64,000 nt of DNA from contig JAPVLO010000182.1 of NCBI GenBank assembly GCA_027257055.1, positions 3,782,001 through 3,846,000 of the forward strand. The letters run 5' to 3'. Under the pieces are notes generated by a model. It made no database searches. It saw nothing but the letters and a program-made list of their open reading frames with translations, and was not told the origin of the DNA. This document shows positions 35,269 to 45,290 of the stretch, in pieces. A program made the position numbers and the translations under genes. Origin of the DNA: Cephalopachus bancanus (taxonomy: Eukaryota; Chordata; Mammalia; Primates; Tarsiidae). The stretch's first letter is position 1; every line of letters begins with the position of its first letter.

Positions 35269-35759
35269 ATTACTCCTCTGTGCCCTTTGTGCAGATCTGC
35301 TCAGTGTTTATATAAATGAAGTCAATGCACACTGCCCCGCAAGGCGGACAGTGAAAATGACGGTTTGCATTTACGCAGGGCTGGGGCGGTGTTTTGCGCC
35401 TTACATTCTGGGATTCCGAAGTGCTGGCGGAGTCATTCTGAGGGTTTGGCAGAAGCTGGGGCCAGAGCACCAGAGAGCGACATGCTACAAAGAACAGCCC
35501 AGCCCTGTGTGCAGGCCTAGGGGGCTCTCCTCTCTTACCTTCTCGTCCGTGATCGTCGACAGGGACAAGAGAATAAAACTGGACCTTGCCACCCAGGTCA
35601 CAGGATGAAAAGTACATACAGCCCTCCTTTTGGTGGCAAGTTCTCAGTGCTTGAAGGGAGCCTTTTGACGGCCTGGCACGTTGCAGGTCCAGTTCTGAGC
35701 CACGTCCAAGTCCTGAAGTCGGCTAGACCAGGCGTGCAAGTGCGTCTAAAAGTGCTTGA

Positions 35760-36046
35760 TGGCTGGGCGCAGTGGTTCACGCCTGTAATCCCAACATTTT
35801 GGGAGGCTGAGGTGGGAGGATTGCTTGGGCCCAGGAGTTTGAGACCAGCCTCGGCAACATAGTGAGACTTAATCTCTACCAAAAAGTCAAAAAATTAGCC
35901 AGGAATGGTGGTGCTTGCCTGTAGACCCAGCTACTCAGGAAGCTGAGGCGGGAGGATCGCCTGAGCCCAGGAGGTTGAGACTGTGGTGAGCCATGATCGT
36001 GCCACTGCACTCCAGCCTGGGCAACACAGTGAGACTCTGACTCAAG
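35760..36046 (+). mobile_element. Old Alu, sense
   Basis: AluJ-like dimer (GGTTCACGCCTGTAATCC, GCCCAGGAGTTTGAGACC). With the antisense Alu at 36707 it forms an inverted pair about 660 bp apart. Confidence 0.92.
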
Positions 36047-36361
36047 TAAGTAATAAAATGCTTGCTGGGCACATGGCATGTCTTAATGAAAAAGCTGGCA
36101 CTGTTTGGTGGCCAGAGGAGAGTCCGACTAAGAAAGGCCTAATGAATCACTGCTCACTCAATGCCTGGAGACCATGACCTAGGAGTACTTCCCAAGACCC
36201 AGGCGGCTGGGAAGTACTGTCCTCAACTCTGCCCTTGGGGTTGACAGCTCTTGCTGGCCAGTCTAAACAACTGCATCGCTGCCCATCCAGAAGTCTCGTC
36301 CTCACATTCTGCTCCTGTATGAAAGGGTCAGAGTGGAGGCTTTGGACTTGGCCCCCGTGGA

Positions 36362-36505
36362 CTCCCCAGTTCTGCCTCTGACTGTGTGACTGCAGGTAAG
36401 TCATTTACCTTCTCTGAGTCTCAGTTTCCTCATTTGTACAAACAAACACGGCAATAAGGTTAACCCAGGCAATGCAGTTAACACAGGGCCTGGCTTATGG
36501 TGTGC
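36362..36505 (+). mobile_element. MIR, sense
   Basis: TGACTGTGTGACTGCAGGTA, TCTCAGTTTCCTCATTTGTA and CAGGGCCTGGCTTATGG are in MIR order. Confidence 0.75.
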
Positions 36506-36706
36506 TGCCACTTCCCGGCTAAAAACCTTCCAGTCTCCCCAGTGTCTGAAGGTCTAATCCCATCCTACCTTCCTGAGTTGACCCACCAGGCCAGAGCAGA
36601 GGAGAAACTCGATTTCCTCACATTTTATGCTGCACAGTGAGCCTGTCTTGTGTTCCCAGCATAGCAGGCTAGGGGGTGCAGGACATTGAGACCCACAACT
36701 TCCTTT

Positions 36707-36969
36707 ATTTTTTTTTTTTGAGTTGGATTCTCTGTCGCCCAGGTTGGAGTGCAGTGGCATGCTCATGGCCACTCCAGTGTCGACCTGCTGGGCTCTGGTG
36801 ATCCTTCCACCCCAGCCTTCCAAGTAGCTGGAACTACAGGTGTGCACTACCACACCTGGCTAATTTATTTATTTATTATAGAGACAAGATCTCGCCAAGT
36901 TGCCGGGGCAGGTCTCGAACCCGCGGGCTCAGGCAATCCACTCGCCTCGGCCTCCCACCCAGCCTGGCC
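36707..36969 (-). mobile_element. Alu, antisense, intermediate type
   Basis: Dimer with a deletion near its 5' end (CCTCCCACCCAGCCTGGCC). Confidence 0.9.
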
Positions 36970-37344
36970 TGGGGCCCCCAGCTTTCATTGATAGAGAAGC
37001 TTATTAAGGCTTCATGGTTAACTTAAGGAATAATACATGGACTCTTGGAGTTCGGCTCAAGTGTCTCGAGTGACTTTGAGTCCCCCCCGCCCCCAGATAA
37101 TGAGGAAGATGCAACAAACTTGCTCCTGGAAATCGCTTTCTGCCAACAGCTAGGAGGTCTCTTAACTCAGCTGGGTGGGGCCAACCCTGGTGCTTCTGTC
37201 TGCAAGAAAGGGGGGCCCATGTGGGGAGCTGGTTCTGGGGATGGAGGAACTTGGTCTGGGATCTGAGGGTGGTGAGAGGGGAAGGGAAGCCCAACCGAGA
37301 CTAACCAAGAAGGGGAAAGGGTGAGGGATGAAAAATCACCTGTC

Positions 37345-37640
37345 GGCTGGGCTCGGTGGCTCAGCCTGTCATCCCGCGCCTTTGGGAGGCTGAGGTGAGT
37401 GGATTGCCCGAGCCCGCGGGTTCGAGACTCGCCTGGGCAGCGAGACCTCATCTCTACAATAAATCAAAAAATCAGCCGGGCGTGGTAGCGCATGCCTGTA
37501 ATTCCGGCTACTCGGAAGGCTGAGGCGGAAGGATGGCCGGAGCCCAGCAGGTCGAGGCTGCGGGGGTCGGGAGCGGCCACTGCACTCCAGTCTGGGCGAC
37601 AGGGTGAGATTCCAACTCAAAAACAAAAAAACAAAAAAAA
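37345..37640 (+). mobile_element. Young Alu, sense
   Basis: Derived A-box and B-box regions are present, with one stem change in the B-box hairpin (ACTCGC). TSD approximately GAAAAATCACCTGTC / GAAATCACCTTTC. Confidence 0.93.
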
Positions 37641-38075
37641 CTGAAATCACCTTTCGGATGCAACGCTCAGCTGGGGGTGGTGGGTACACTCAAAGCCCAG
37701 GCATCTTCACCACCGTACAATGCAACCGTGCAGCCAAAATGTATCTGGGTCCCCTAAAGCTATTGACACAAGGGGGGTGGAAAGCCTCGCTAAGCCGAGG
37801 GAGAGTTATCAAGTGCCTGAATAGATCCTGGGACGTCAAATCACGGGGGATGCGACGGACCTGACACCTGGGCCCAGGGGAAAGTCCGCAGCTGAGGAGG
37901 AGGAAGAGCGAGCCCCAGAGGAAACGGAGAAGGGAGAATCCAAGGCCTGGAAATCCCGGCTCGGGCGAGCGGGGATGCGGGCAGGGCCCGGGCAGCGCCA
38001 GGCAGCCGTCCCCCTTCTCCCAGCCGTCTAAAATGTTCCCTCTCGACCACGTTTGAGGAAGACGGGTTTCAAAGG

Positions 38076-38158
38076 TAGTGGCGTGTCACAGAAACACGGA
38101 ACCGAATACCCGTGCTCTCACTCATAAGTGGGACCCGAACCTCGATACCAGAGCACGA
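38076..38158 (+). mobile_element. L1 3' UTR fragment
   Basis: CACAGAAACACGGAACCGAA and CTCTCACTCATAAGTGGGA match the known L1 3' UTR stretch before its G-rich polypurine tract, with several CpGs not decayed. It leads directly into the G-rich minisatellite. Confidence 0.7.
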
Positions 38159-38169
38159 GGGCCGTGGGC

Positions 38170-38376
38170 AGTGGCGGAGGGAGGGAGGGGCGGAGGGAGG
38201 GAGGGGCGGAGGGAGGGAGGGGCGGAGGAGAGAGGGAGGGAGGGGCGGAGGGAGAGAGGGAGGGAGGGGCGGAGGGAGGAGGGAGGGAGGGGCGGAGGGA
38301 GGGAGGAGGAGGGGCGGAGGGAGGAGGGAGGGGGGAGGGAGGGAGGGGGGAGGGAGGGAGGGAGGGGCGGAGGGAC
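38170..38376 (+). repeat. G-rich minisatellite, quadruplex-prone
   Basis: About 207 bp of imperfect 15-17 bp units of the type GGCGGAGGGAGGGAGG. Four or more G-triplets recur throughout, a quadruplex-capable pattern on the + strand. The + strand is the sense strand of both IGSF3 and CD58. It ends about 950 bp before the CD58 start codon. Confidence 0.92.
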
Positions 38377-38754
38377 CCGGTCCCAAGCCAGGGGAAGCGA
38401 GGACCCGCGCGCGGCCCGCTTCTGCAGCCAGTCCCGACGGGGACCCCAGAGCGCTGCAATCACGCCGCACGTGCCACGAGTCAAGCGGGGGCGCGGCGGG
38501 GGAGGCGGTCTCGCCCCGGGCCCGAGGACGAAGCGCCCCGAGCCTCTCGGCGCTTCTGCCGGTCCTCCGGCCGCCCGAGGAGCCAGCCCCGGGGACGCGG
38601 CTTTCCGGGAGCGGCCGCCCCGCCCTGCCCCTCCAGCCACGGAGTTGTCCCCGGCGGGTCCCAAACGCTCGGGGAGAGGCTGGAGGTGCGGGAGGAACAG
38701 AAGCCCATCCGGTTTTTAGGCCTCAAGCCGCTTTTATGGAAGGAGAGTTTCTTC

Positions 38755-39037
38755 TTTTTTTGACTTGGAGTCTCACTCGGTCGCCCAGACTGGAGGGCAG
38801 CGGCCGCTCCCGGCCCCCGCAGCCTCGACCCGCCGGGCTCCGGCGATCCTTCCGCCTCGGCCTCGCGAGTTGCCAGAACGACAGGCGCGCGCTACCACGC
38901 CCGGCTGAGTTTTGATTCACGGTAGAGACGAGGTCTCGCCGAGTTGCCCGGGCGGGTCTCGAACCCGCGGGCCGAGGCCACCCACTCGCCTCGGCCTCCC
39001 GAGGCGCGCGATGACAGGCTGAGCCCCCGAGCCCGGC
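38755..39037 (-). mobile_element. Alu inside the CD58 CpG island, antisense
   Basis: Full dimer with exceptional CpG retention, ending 290 bp before the CD58 start codon. TSD GGAGAGTTTCTTC (38742-38754) / GGAGAGGTTCTTC (39039-39051), 12 of 13 identical. The B-box hairpin (38952-38968) is intact. Confidence 0.95.
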
Positions 39038-39154
39038 TGGAGAGGTTCTTCCTCAACGGGAGCGGGCGGCACGGCGCCGGGAGGACCGGAAGGACGGGGC
39101 TCGGGGACGGGACGCCGGCAGGGGGCGCGCGCGGAGGCCGGCGCTCGGAGCGCG

Positions 39155-39260
39155 CGGGGGCGGGGCCGGGGCGAGGGCGGGCCGGGGCGAGGGGGGGCGA
39201 GGGGGGGCGAGGGCGGGGCGAGGGGCGGGCGCGGGCGCGGCGCAGGGGCGGCCGAGTCCT
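39155..39260 (+). promoter_or_regulatory. CD58: GC-box cluster, likely core promoter of CD58
   Basis: Several Sp1-type GC boxes occur in tandem: GGGGGCGGGGCC near 39156-39167, GGGCGGGGC near 39211, and GGGGCGGGC near 39222. Between them GGGGCGAGG-type units repeat and could form G-quadruplexes. The transcription start probably lies shortly downstream, before 39328; this is inference. Confidence 0.6.
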
Positions 39261-39327
39261 CCTTCGGACGGCGGCCTCCGCGTCGGTCCGCGTCCGTGGC
39301 TGCTCCGCGAGGCCTGCCCGACGCGCC

Positions 39328-39397
39328 ATGGCCGCAGGCCGCGGCCCGGGGCGGGTCCTGAAGGCCCTCCGCGTGCTGGTCCTGCTGCACCGGCTGG
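39328..39397 (+). CDS. CD58: CD58 (LFA-3) exon 1: start codon and signal peptide
   Basis: The ATG in GCGCCATGG (a good Kozak context) opens 23 codons, MAAGRGPGRVLKALRVLVLL then HRL, and a G that is split by the GTGAGT donor at 39398. Human CD58 starts MVAGSDAGRALGVLSVV and reaches LLHCFG, also ending exon 1 after the first base of a glycine codon, as I remember it. The pattern M-AG-xGR-L--L-V--LLH, the phase 1 donor, the CpG island and the position just downstream of IGSF3 on the same strand agree. The product would be the CD2 ligand at the cell surface; this exon encodes only its basic-plus-hydrophobic signal peptide. The Ig domains lie beyond the window. Exon 1 is partial evidence, so the call rests heavily on synteny. 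Confidence 0.87.
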
Positions 39398-41139
39398 GTG
39401 AGTGGCGCCTTCTCCGCGGCCCCGCGTCGGCCCCGCGCGCCCGGCGGCCGGCGAGGCGCCGAGCTGCGTCCGCGGGAGCGTGCCCGGGCGGAGGGGCTGT
39501 CCTGGGCCCCCGGCCCTCCGCGCCGGCGGGGGGCGCCTTCCCCGCGCTCCGGCGCCTTCGCGGCCGTCCCCCCCGCTCCCGGCGGCCCTCCCCGGAAGGG
39601 CGCGGCTTCCCTCGCGCACTCGGTGGCGCCCCGCGGCCGCGTCGCCCGCCCGGACGGGCTCGGCGCTGCCCGGCGGGACGCTCGCCCCGGCCGGCCGGGG
39701 CGGCCCTGCCGCGCGTCCTCGCGCCCGCCCGGCGCGCTCGCCCCGCCGCGGCCCGCCGGCCCCGCCGTTCTTGGCGCGCCTCTCCGCGGCGAAGTCTGCG
39801 CGCCGGCCCGGGACGGCAGCCTCGTTGTCTCCTTCCCGGCCGCGCGCCCTCGTCCCCTCGTCCACACTCCGGCCCTGGGCGCGTCCCCGCCGACCCCCGG
39901 AGGGCGGCGGGTGTCCTCGCGGCTTTCCCCGCGGGCGGCCTCGGCGTGCCTGACTCTGCCGCGTCCGTCCTCCCCGCGCGTCGCTCCCTCCGTCGAGGCC
40001 GGCGGTGCGCCGGGCCGCGTGTCCGCGAGGCCTGTGGAAGACGGCCGGCGGGGTGGCCGCAGATGGGCGCAGAAGCCCCCGCAGGGTCAGGCAGAGAAGG
40101 AGCCAGTGTTGTCCGAGAGGTTAGGCTAGAGCGTCGTGGGAGGGCAGCGGGGAGAAAGCGGTGCCTTCGGCGAGATCAGATCTCCTTTGTGCAGCGAGGG
40201 CTTCGTGGAAGGGCGAGGGCTCGAACCTGGCCTTCGAGGACACGGCACGTTGCGGGAAAGGGTTCCAGCAGGAGGACGCCAGGGCAGGAAGACGGAGAGC
40301 GGGAGTGTGACCTCGGGCCTCAGAGATCCTCCTCGCCACGGTGTGGCCGGGAGCGCTCGGGGCCCGCACGGCAGAGCCTCGATGTCCCCTTCAGGAGTTG
40401 GGATCTCTTGTGTGCGCACAGAGAGTTGTTTCTGGGCCTGACGGCATCAGAACCCCGTGCTTGGGAATAATATTCCCGCTGCAGTCAGGGGGCGGGATGG
40501 TGGTCAGGAAGAGTTGGGGGCAGGGAGACCCCCAGGGCAGATCACCGTCGCAGGGCCCGGGTGGTGGGTTCGTGTGCTGGTGTCTGTGGGCACGGAGCCA
40601 AAAGAGAAGCCTTTGGGGCGGAGTGGATGGGGTCGCTCTTCCACACAGGCTGGCCTCTCCTTCCCTGCACCTTTGCTCCTGCTGCCTGTACTGTGCTCTC
40701 CCTTCCACTGCAGACCCATTTCCCCCACCGAACTCCACCTCTTCAGGAGTCTTTAGGCAGCGCCCTCATGGTGGTCCCTTCCGCCTCGTTCATGCGTCCA
40801 CTCAGGTCGTTTCATTCTGCAAGCGTGTGTTTACAGCCTGCTCCGCATGGGCCTCGAGCCAAGGGCAGTCCTGGGCGGGGTAGCCCTGCTTCCGAGGGTG
40901 AGCCCGTTGGGGGCCCAGCCTGCCTCCCTAGGGAGGCAGCCAGCGCAGGGGTCCAACAGCACCAGCTCTCCCTCAGAGGCCTGGCCTGGGGCCCTGCCCC
41001 ACCCCTCACCTGCCTTCTGAATGTGTGTGGGTCACCTCACTCTGGTTTACCTCAGCACCTCCCCTTTTGAAGACAGCTCTACGCCCGCGAGGGGAAGGAT
41101 ACTGCTACTTCACACTTCACAGAATTACTGTAAGATCAG

Positions 41140-41275
41140 TCGTTCAGGACATGTTTATTGATTGTCAGCTCTATGTTAGGCACAGTACAAGGAGAGGTAT
41201 AGATAGGTATAATGTGAAGCTCACATTATAGTGAGAGGCAGGGTCAGGAAGTAAATAAACAGGTAAATACATAGA
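41140..41275 (-). mobile_element. L2 3'-end fragment, antisense
   Basis: ACATGTTTATTGATTGTCAG, TATGTTAGGCACAGTACAAG and GAAGCTCACATTATAGTGAG follow the antisense L2 tail. Confidence 0.65.
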
Positions 41276-41406
41276 TGCTGGGTGGTGGTAAGGTAAACAT
41301 TTACTAACAGAGAGATTAGCAAAGCAAAGAAAAAGGGGGATGGAGGTGGTTAATATTTCCTTTTAGGTTTTTGAGGTTTTTAGAATAATTAAAATCTTCC
41401 AAACAA

Positions 41407-41675
41407 GGCCGGGAGTGGTGGCTCACACCTGTAATTCCAGCACTTTGGGAGGCCAAGGCGGAAGGATTGCTTAAGCCCAGGAATTCGAGACTAGCCTAGG
41501 TAACATAGCAAGACGTCATATCTACAAAAAATTAAAAGAATTGCCTGTAGCATCAAGTACTCAAGAGGCTAAGGCAGAAGGATTGCCTGAGCCCAGGAGA
41601 CGGAGGTTGTGGTGAGCCATGAGCATGCCACTGTACTCCAGCCTAGGAGACAGAGTGAGACTCTGACTTAAAAAC
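41407..41675 (+). mobile_element. Old Alu, sense
   Basis: AluJ-like dimer with small deletions; it ends in AACATAAATAAAAGC. Confidence 0.9.
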
Positions 41676-41795
41676 ATAAATAAAAGCAAAATCTTTAGAA
41701 CAGTTGCAAAAATAGTACAATGAATGCTTGTACACTTTCTTCTTGAATCACCAGTTAATCACATTTGTTTTACTTCGTTCTCTTGAAGGGCTTCA

Positions 41796-41837
41796 CATAC
41801 ACACTCACACACACACACACACACATACACACACACA
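41796..41837. repeat. (CA)n microsatellite
   Basis: About 42 bp of CA with two interruptions, inside the L1M element. Confidence 0.95.
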
Positions 41838-41992
41838 TTTTTGTGTGTGAAACCATTTAAAAGTTACAGATCTCAGGACACCTCACCTCTAAATATTTCA
41901 GCACGTGTCTCCTAAGAACAAGAGCATTTTCCAACAAGGCACAACATCTTTGTCACAGCCAGGAAGTATAGCACTGATACAATACAGTATTC

Positions 41993-42285
41993 TTTTTTTT
42001 TTGGTTTTTTTTTTTGAGTTGGAGTCTCACTCTGTCGCCCAGACTGGAGTGCAGTGGCTGCTCCTGGCCGTCGCAGCCTCGACCTGCTGGGCTCCGGCGA
42101 TCCTTCTGCCTCGGCCTTCCAAGGAGCTGGAATTACAGGCGCGTGCTACCACACCTGGCTGATTTTTTGATTTATTGTAGAAATGAGGTCTCGCTGCCCA
42201 GATGGGTCTCGAACCCGTGGGCTCAGGCCATCCACTCACCTCAGCTTCCCAAAGGCGCGGGATTACAAGCTGAACCGAGCCTGGC
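41993..42285 (-). mobile_element. Young Alu, antisense
   Basis: Dimer with a mixed T/G poly-T start. A few bases are lost near its 5' end (GAACCGAGCCTGGC). TSD weak (ACAATACAGTATTCT / ACAATAGTTTTCT). Confidence 0.9.
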
Positions 42286-42760
42286 TACAATAGTTTTCTA
42301 ATAGAGAATCCAGAAGCCAGTCCTGTGTCACACACCTAATTTGGGAACCATGCCTCTTTAATCCCCCTTAATCTGAAACTGTTGCCACAGTGTGTGTGTG
42401 CGCACACATGCGCATGCTTTATGACATCACCTTTTTTGAAGAGTATGGACCACTTGTTTTAGAGAGTTTTCTTTTCCCTCAAGGTGACTTGTCTGTTTTC
42501 TCATGATTGGACTCTGGTTGTAAGTCTTTTTAGCCGGAATATTTTTAAATTATGCTGTATCTTTCTCACTGCATCGTTTCAGAGACAGTTGTGTCAGAGT
42601 GTCTTATTCTTGGAGATGTTAACTTTGACTATTTGGTTAAAATAAAGTTCACCAAATTTCTCTCCATTGTAGAGGCATCATTCTCCCTTTGTGAATAATA
42701 AGTACTGTATTAATGCTTTGACATTGCATGAATATACTGTGCTCCAACAATTTTTCCTCC

Positions 42761-43042
42761 TTTTTTTTTTGAGTTGGAGTCTTACTCTGTTGCCTAGACT
42801 GGCACATTCATGGTCACTGCAGCCTCTACTTGCTGGGCTCAGGTGATCCTTCTGCCTCAGCCTTCCAAGTAGCTGGAACCACAGGTGTACACTACCTTGT
42901 TTGGCTAATTTCGTTTGATTTATTGTAGAAACAAGGTCTCATCAAGTTGCCCACTCTGGTCTCGAACTCCTAGACTCAGGCAATCCTCTCGCCTCCACCT
43001 CCCAAAGTGCTGGGATTACAGGGGTGAGCTACTGTTGGACCC
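42761..43042 (-). mobile_element. Alu, antisense, intermediate type
   Basis: Dimer with a deletion in the right arm (TAGACTGGCACATTCATGG) and diverged 5' end. Confidence 0.88.
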
Positions 43043-43115
43043 AACCCTTCCAATGGTTTTAACATCCTATGGTGATTTATCCCAGAATCCATTATCACTA
43101 AAATTTTTAAAAAAT

Positions 43116-43391
43116 TCTTTTTTGAGTTGGGGTCTTGCTCTGTCACCCAAGCTAGAGTGCAGTGGCACAATCACAGCTCACTGTGGCCTCAACTTCCTGG
43201 GCTCAGGTAACCCAGGAGACTGAGCATCTGGGACTACAGGCATGTATCACCAAGCCTGGCTAATTTTATTTTTTTAGAGACAGGGTCTCACTATGTTGCC
43301 CAGGCCGGTCTCAAACTCCTGAGCTCAAGCAGTTTTCCTGCCTCAGCCTCCCAATGTACTGGGATACCAGGCCAGAGTCACGGTGCCCAGC
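43116..43391 (-). mobile_element. Old Alu, antisense
   Basis: AluJ-like dimer ending GAGTCACGGTGCCCAGCC. Confidence 0.88.
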
Positions 43392-43420
43392 CTAACATCT
43401 TTTTAAATGTCAACTTTCAG

Positions 43421-43703
43421 CCGGGTGCTGTGGCTCAGCCTGTAATCCCAGCACTTTGGGAGGCTGAGGCGAGAGGATTGTCTGAGCCCGGGGGTTCGAG
43501 ATCAACCTGGGCAACATAGTGAGACCTCATCTCCACTATAAAATCTCAAAAAACTAACCGGGCATGGTGGCATGCATCTGTAGTTCCAGCTACTTGGAAG
43601 ATTGAGGCGGAAAGGATCACCAGAGCCCAGCGGGTCGAGGCTGCGGTGGCCGGGAATATGCTCCAGCCTGGGCAACAAGAGTGAGACTCCAACTCAAAAA
43701 AAA
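43421..43703 (+). mobile_element. Young Alu, sense, right arm deleted in part
   Basis: The right-arm hairpin is lost by a deletion (GGCCGGGAATATGCTCCAG). TSD GTCAACTTTC / GTCAATTTTC. Confidence 0.9.
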
Positions 43704-43944
43704 AGTCAATTTTCTTTCTTTTAAAAATTTTTAATTTTAAAGATGTGGGGTACAATTCAGGGTTAGGTATACAAATGTTCATTATTTAGGTCCCCTTGTG
43801 AATGAGGTGCGCCCCCCGCCTGCCGTTTCCCACTGTTGCCAATCCCGTCCCCCCACCTCCCTCCGCCAGTTTCCCACTACTGCCAATCCCTTTCTTAGAG
43901 TATTGGGAGAATTGTTCAAGGTCCGCCTATGAGTGATACATGTC

Positions 43945-44236
43945 AATTTTTTTTTTTTTTGAGTCGGAGTCTCACTCTGTCGCCCAGACTGGAGTGCAGT
44001 GGCAGCTCCCGGCCACTGCAGCCTCGACCTGCTGGGCTCCGGCGATCCTTCCGCCTCAGCCTTCCGAGTAGCTGGAACTATAGGTGTGCGCTACCACACC
44101 CGGCTCATTTTGATTTATTGTGGAGATGAGGTCTCGCCAAGTTGCCCAGGCAGGTCTTGAACCCGCGGACTCAGGCTATCCACTCACCTCAGCCTCCCAA
44201 AGGCGCGGGATTACAGGCTGAGCCACCGAGCCCGGC
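43945..44236 (-). mobile_element. Young Alu, antisense (left member of the composite)
   Basis: Full dimer from poly-T to CCGAGCCCGGC. Confidence 0.93.
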
Positions 44237-44479
44237 TTCTACTTCATTTTTGAGGGAACTGCCCAAGATCCAAGCCTAACCTGCCAAAGCCTACGACTGT
44301 TCAATGCCCAAAGCAGCCCTTGTGCCTCCAAATCTGCGTTGACAGGAAACGCTATAAATACTGTGCTCCCCGCAATGGTCACACTCCTTGCTTCTTGCCT
44401 CAGACATGACAATGGAGGATAATGGACACAGAAGCACCCCCCACGGGACAGAATAGACAACTAAAGCTAATTTAGTTTT

Positions 44480-44486
44480 ATATATA

Positions 44487-44543
<57 letters not shown>

Positions 44544-44560
44544 TATTTATTTATTTATTT
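44480..44560. repeat. (TG)n(TA)n(TTTA)n compound microsatellite
   Basis: Three adjoining simple repeats between the two Alus of the composite. They probably grew from the A-tail of the right-hand Alu. Confidence 0.93.
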
Positions 44561-44848
44561 ATTTTTTTTTTTGAGTTGGAGTCTCACTCTGTCACCCAGA
44601 CTCGAGTGCAGTGGCCGCTCCCGGCCACCGCGGCCTTGCCCTGCTGGGCTCTGGCGATCCTTTCACCTCAGCCTTCCAAGTAACTGGAACTACAGGCGCG
44701 TGCTACCACGGCTGGCTAATTTTTGATTTATGGCAGAGATGAGGTCTCGCCAAGTTGCCCAGGCGGGTCTCGAACCCGCGGGCTCAGGCAGTCCACTCAC
44801 CTCAGCCTCCCAAGGCGCGGGATGACAGGCTGAGCCACCGAGCCCGGC
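44561..44848 (-). mobile_element. Young Alu, antisense (right member of the composite)
   Basis: Full dimer with intact right-arm hairpin (44611-44628) and B-box hairpin (44763-44779). Confidence 0.95.
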
Positions 44849-44865
44849 TGATACAAGTCAATTTT

Positions 44866-45290
44866 CTGTGCCTATTTTTCCTATATGTATTTGTGAGTTT
44901 ACATTCCTCAGTACCAAATAACCTGGGTGTACACTCTCCTCCCCCTTCAAGATATTTGCTTTTTAGCATTTGTATGGACTCAGGGCTGGCTTTTTTTTTT
45001 TTTAAGGTGACATTCCTGTCATTATCCGTCTTGATGATCATGATCCCAGGTTGACAGGTGTAACATGTCTCCAGGCATTCATGTCCTTGCGTTGCACTCC
45101 TGTTTGTCTTTGACCACGTCCTTACTTTCTGGCCCAGAAGGATGTTCTGGACTCACTTTGTCGCTTTCCTGTCACAGGCTTGGAATCATTAGATTCTCTT
45201 TTAGTTGGGGATTGTATTAGACATCAAGATCCAGGGGCGAGTGTGCTCAGGGCCCCTGGAGTCATTACCTCTCAGTCCTGTCAGTAGTTT
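44866..45290. mobile_element. Possible L1M remnant
   Basis: TCGCTTTCCTGTCACAGGCT followed by TGGAATCATTAGATTC and AGACATCAAGATCCAGGGGC resembles an L1M 3' region. The limits are not clear. Confidence 0.4.

Larger units (their letters stand above)
34336..38075. other. Intergenic region between IGSF3 and CD58
   Basis: Holds three Alus and a MIR. The stretches 34336-35755, 36055-36355 and 37645-38070 contain no named repeat or gene. Confidence 0.75.
38380..40120. promoter_or_regulatory. CD58: CpG island at the CD58 promoter
   Basis: The stretch is very GC-rich with dense undecayed CpGs, in contrast with its surroundings. It contains an Alu, a GC-box cluster, CD58 exon 1 and the start of intron 1. 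It has the profile of a broad, TATA-less promoter; I see no TATA box just upstream of the exon. Confidence 0.9.
41690..43110 (-). mobile_element. L1M-type 3' region, antisense, cut by two Alus
   Basis: Segments 41690-41992, 42286-42760 and 43043-43110 read on as one ancient L1M-like element: AACAGTTGCAAAAATAGTAC, CTAAATATTTCAGCACGTGT, TTTTTTGAAGAGTATGGACC, GATGTTAACTTTGACTATTT and GTTTTAACATCCTATGGTGA appear in order. The Alus at 41993 and 42761 split it. Confidence 0.65.
43934..44865 (-). mobile_element. Composite Alu-spacer-Alu unit with one shared TSD
   Basis: TGATACATGTCAATTTT (43934-43950) and TGATACAAGTCAATTTT (44849-44865), 16 of 17 identical, flank a unit made of two antisense young Alus and the 320 bp between them. 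Neither Alu has a TSD of its own at its inner border. The simplest reading is a single insertion event of the whole unit, or an Alu insertion later enlarged by recombination. Confidence 0.7.

Noticed and set aside
38077..38915. Repetitive Gly/Arg/Glu-rich and Pro/Ser-rich frames over the G-rich array
   Set aside because: These are translations of the minisatellite in several frames on both strands and do not indicate a protein.
38944..40470. Open frame of 508 codons on the + strand
   Set aside because: It runs through an antisense Alu, CD58 exon 1 and its intron without using the splice site. Length comes from the scarcity of stop codons in GC-rich DNA.
43800..43910. Short imperfect duplication around TTTCCCACTGTTGCCAATCC
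   Set aside because: Two roughly 35-bp units that differ; it looks like ordinary local duplication.
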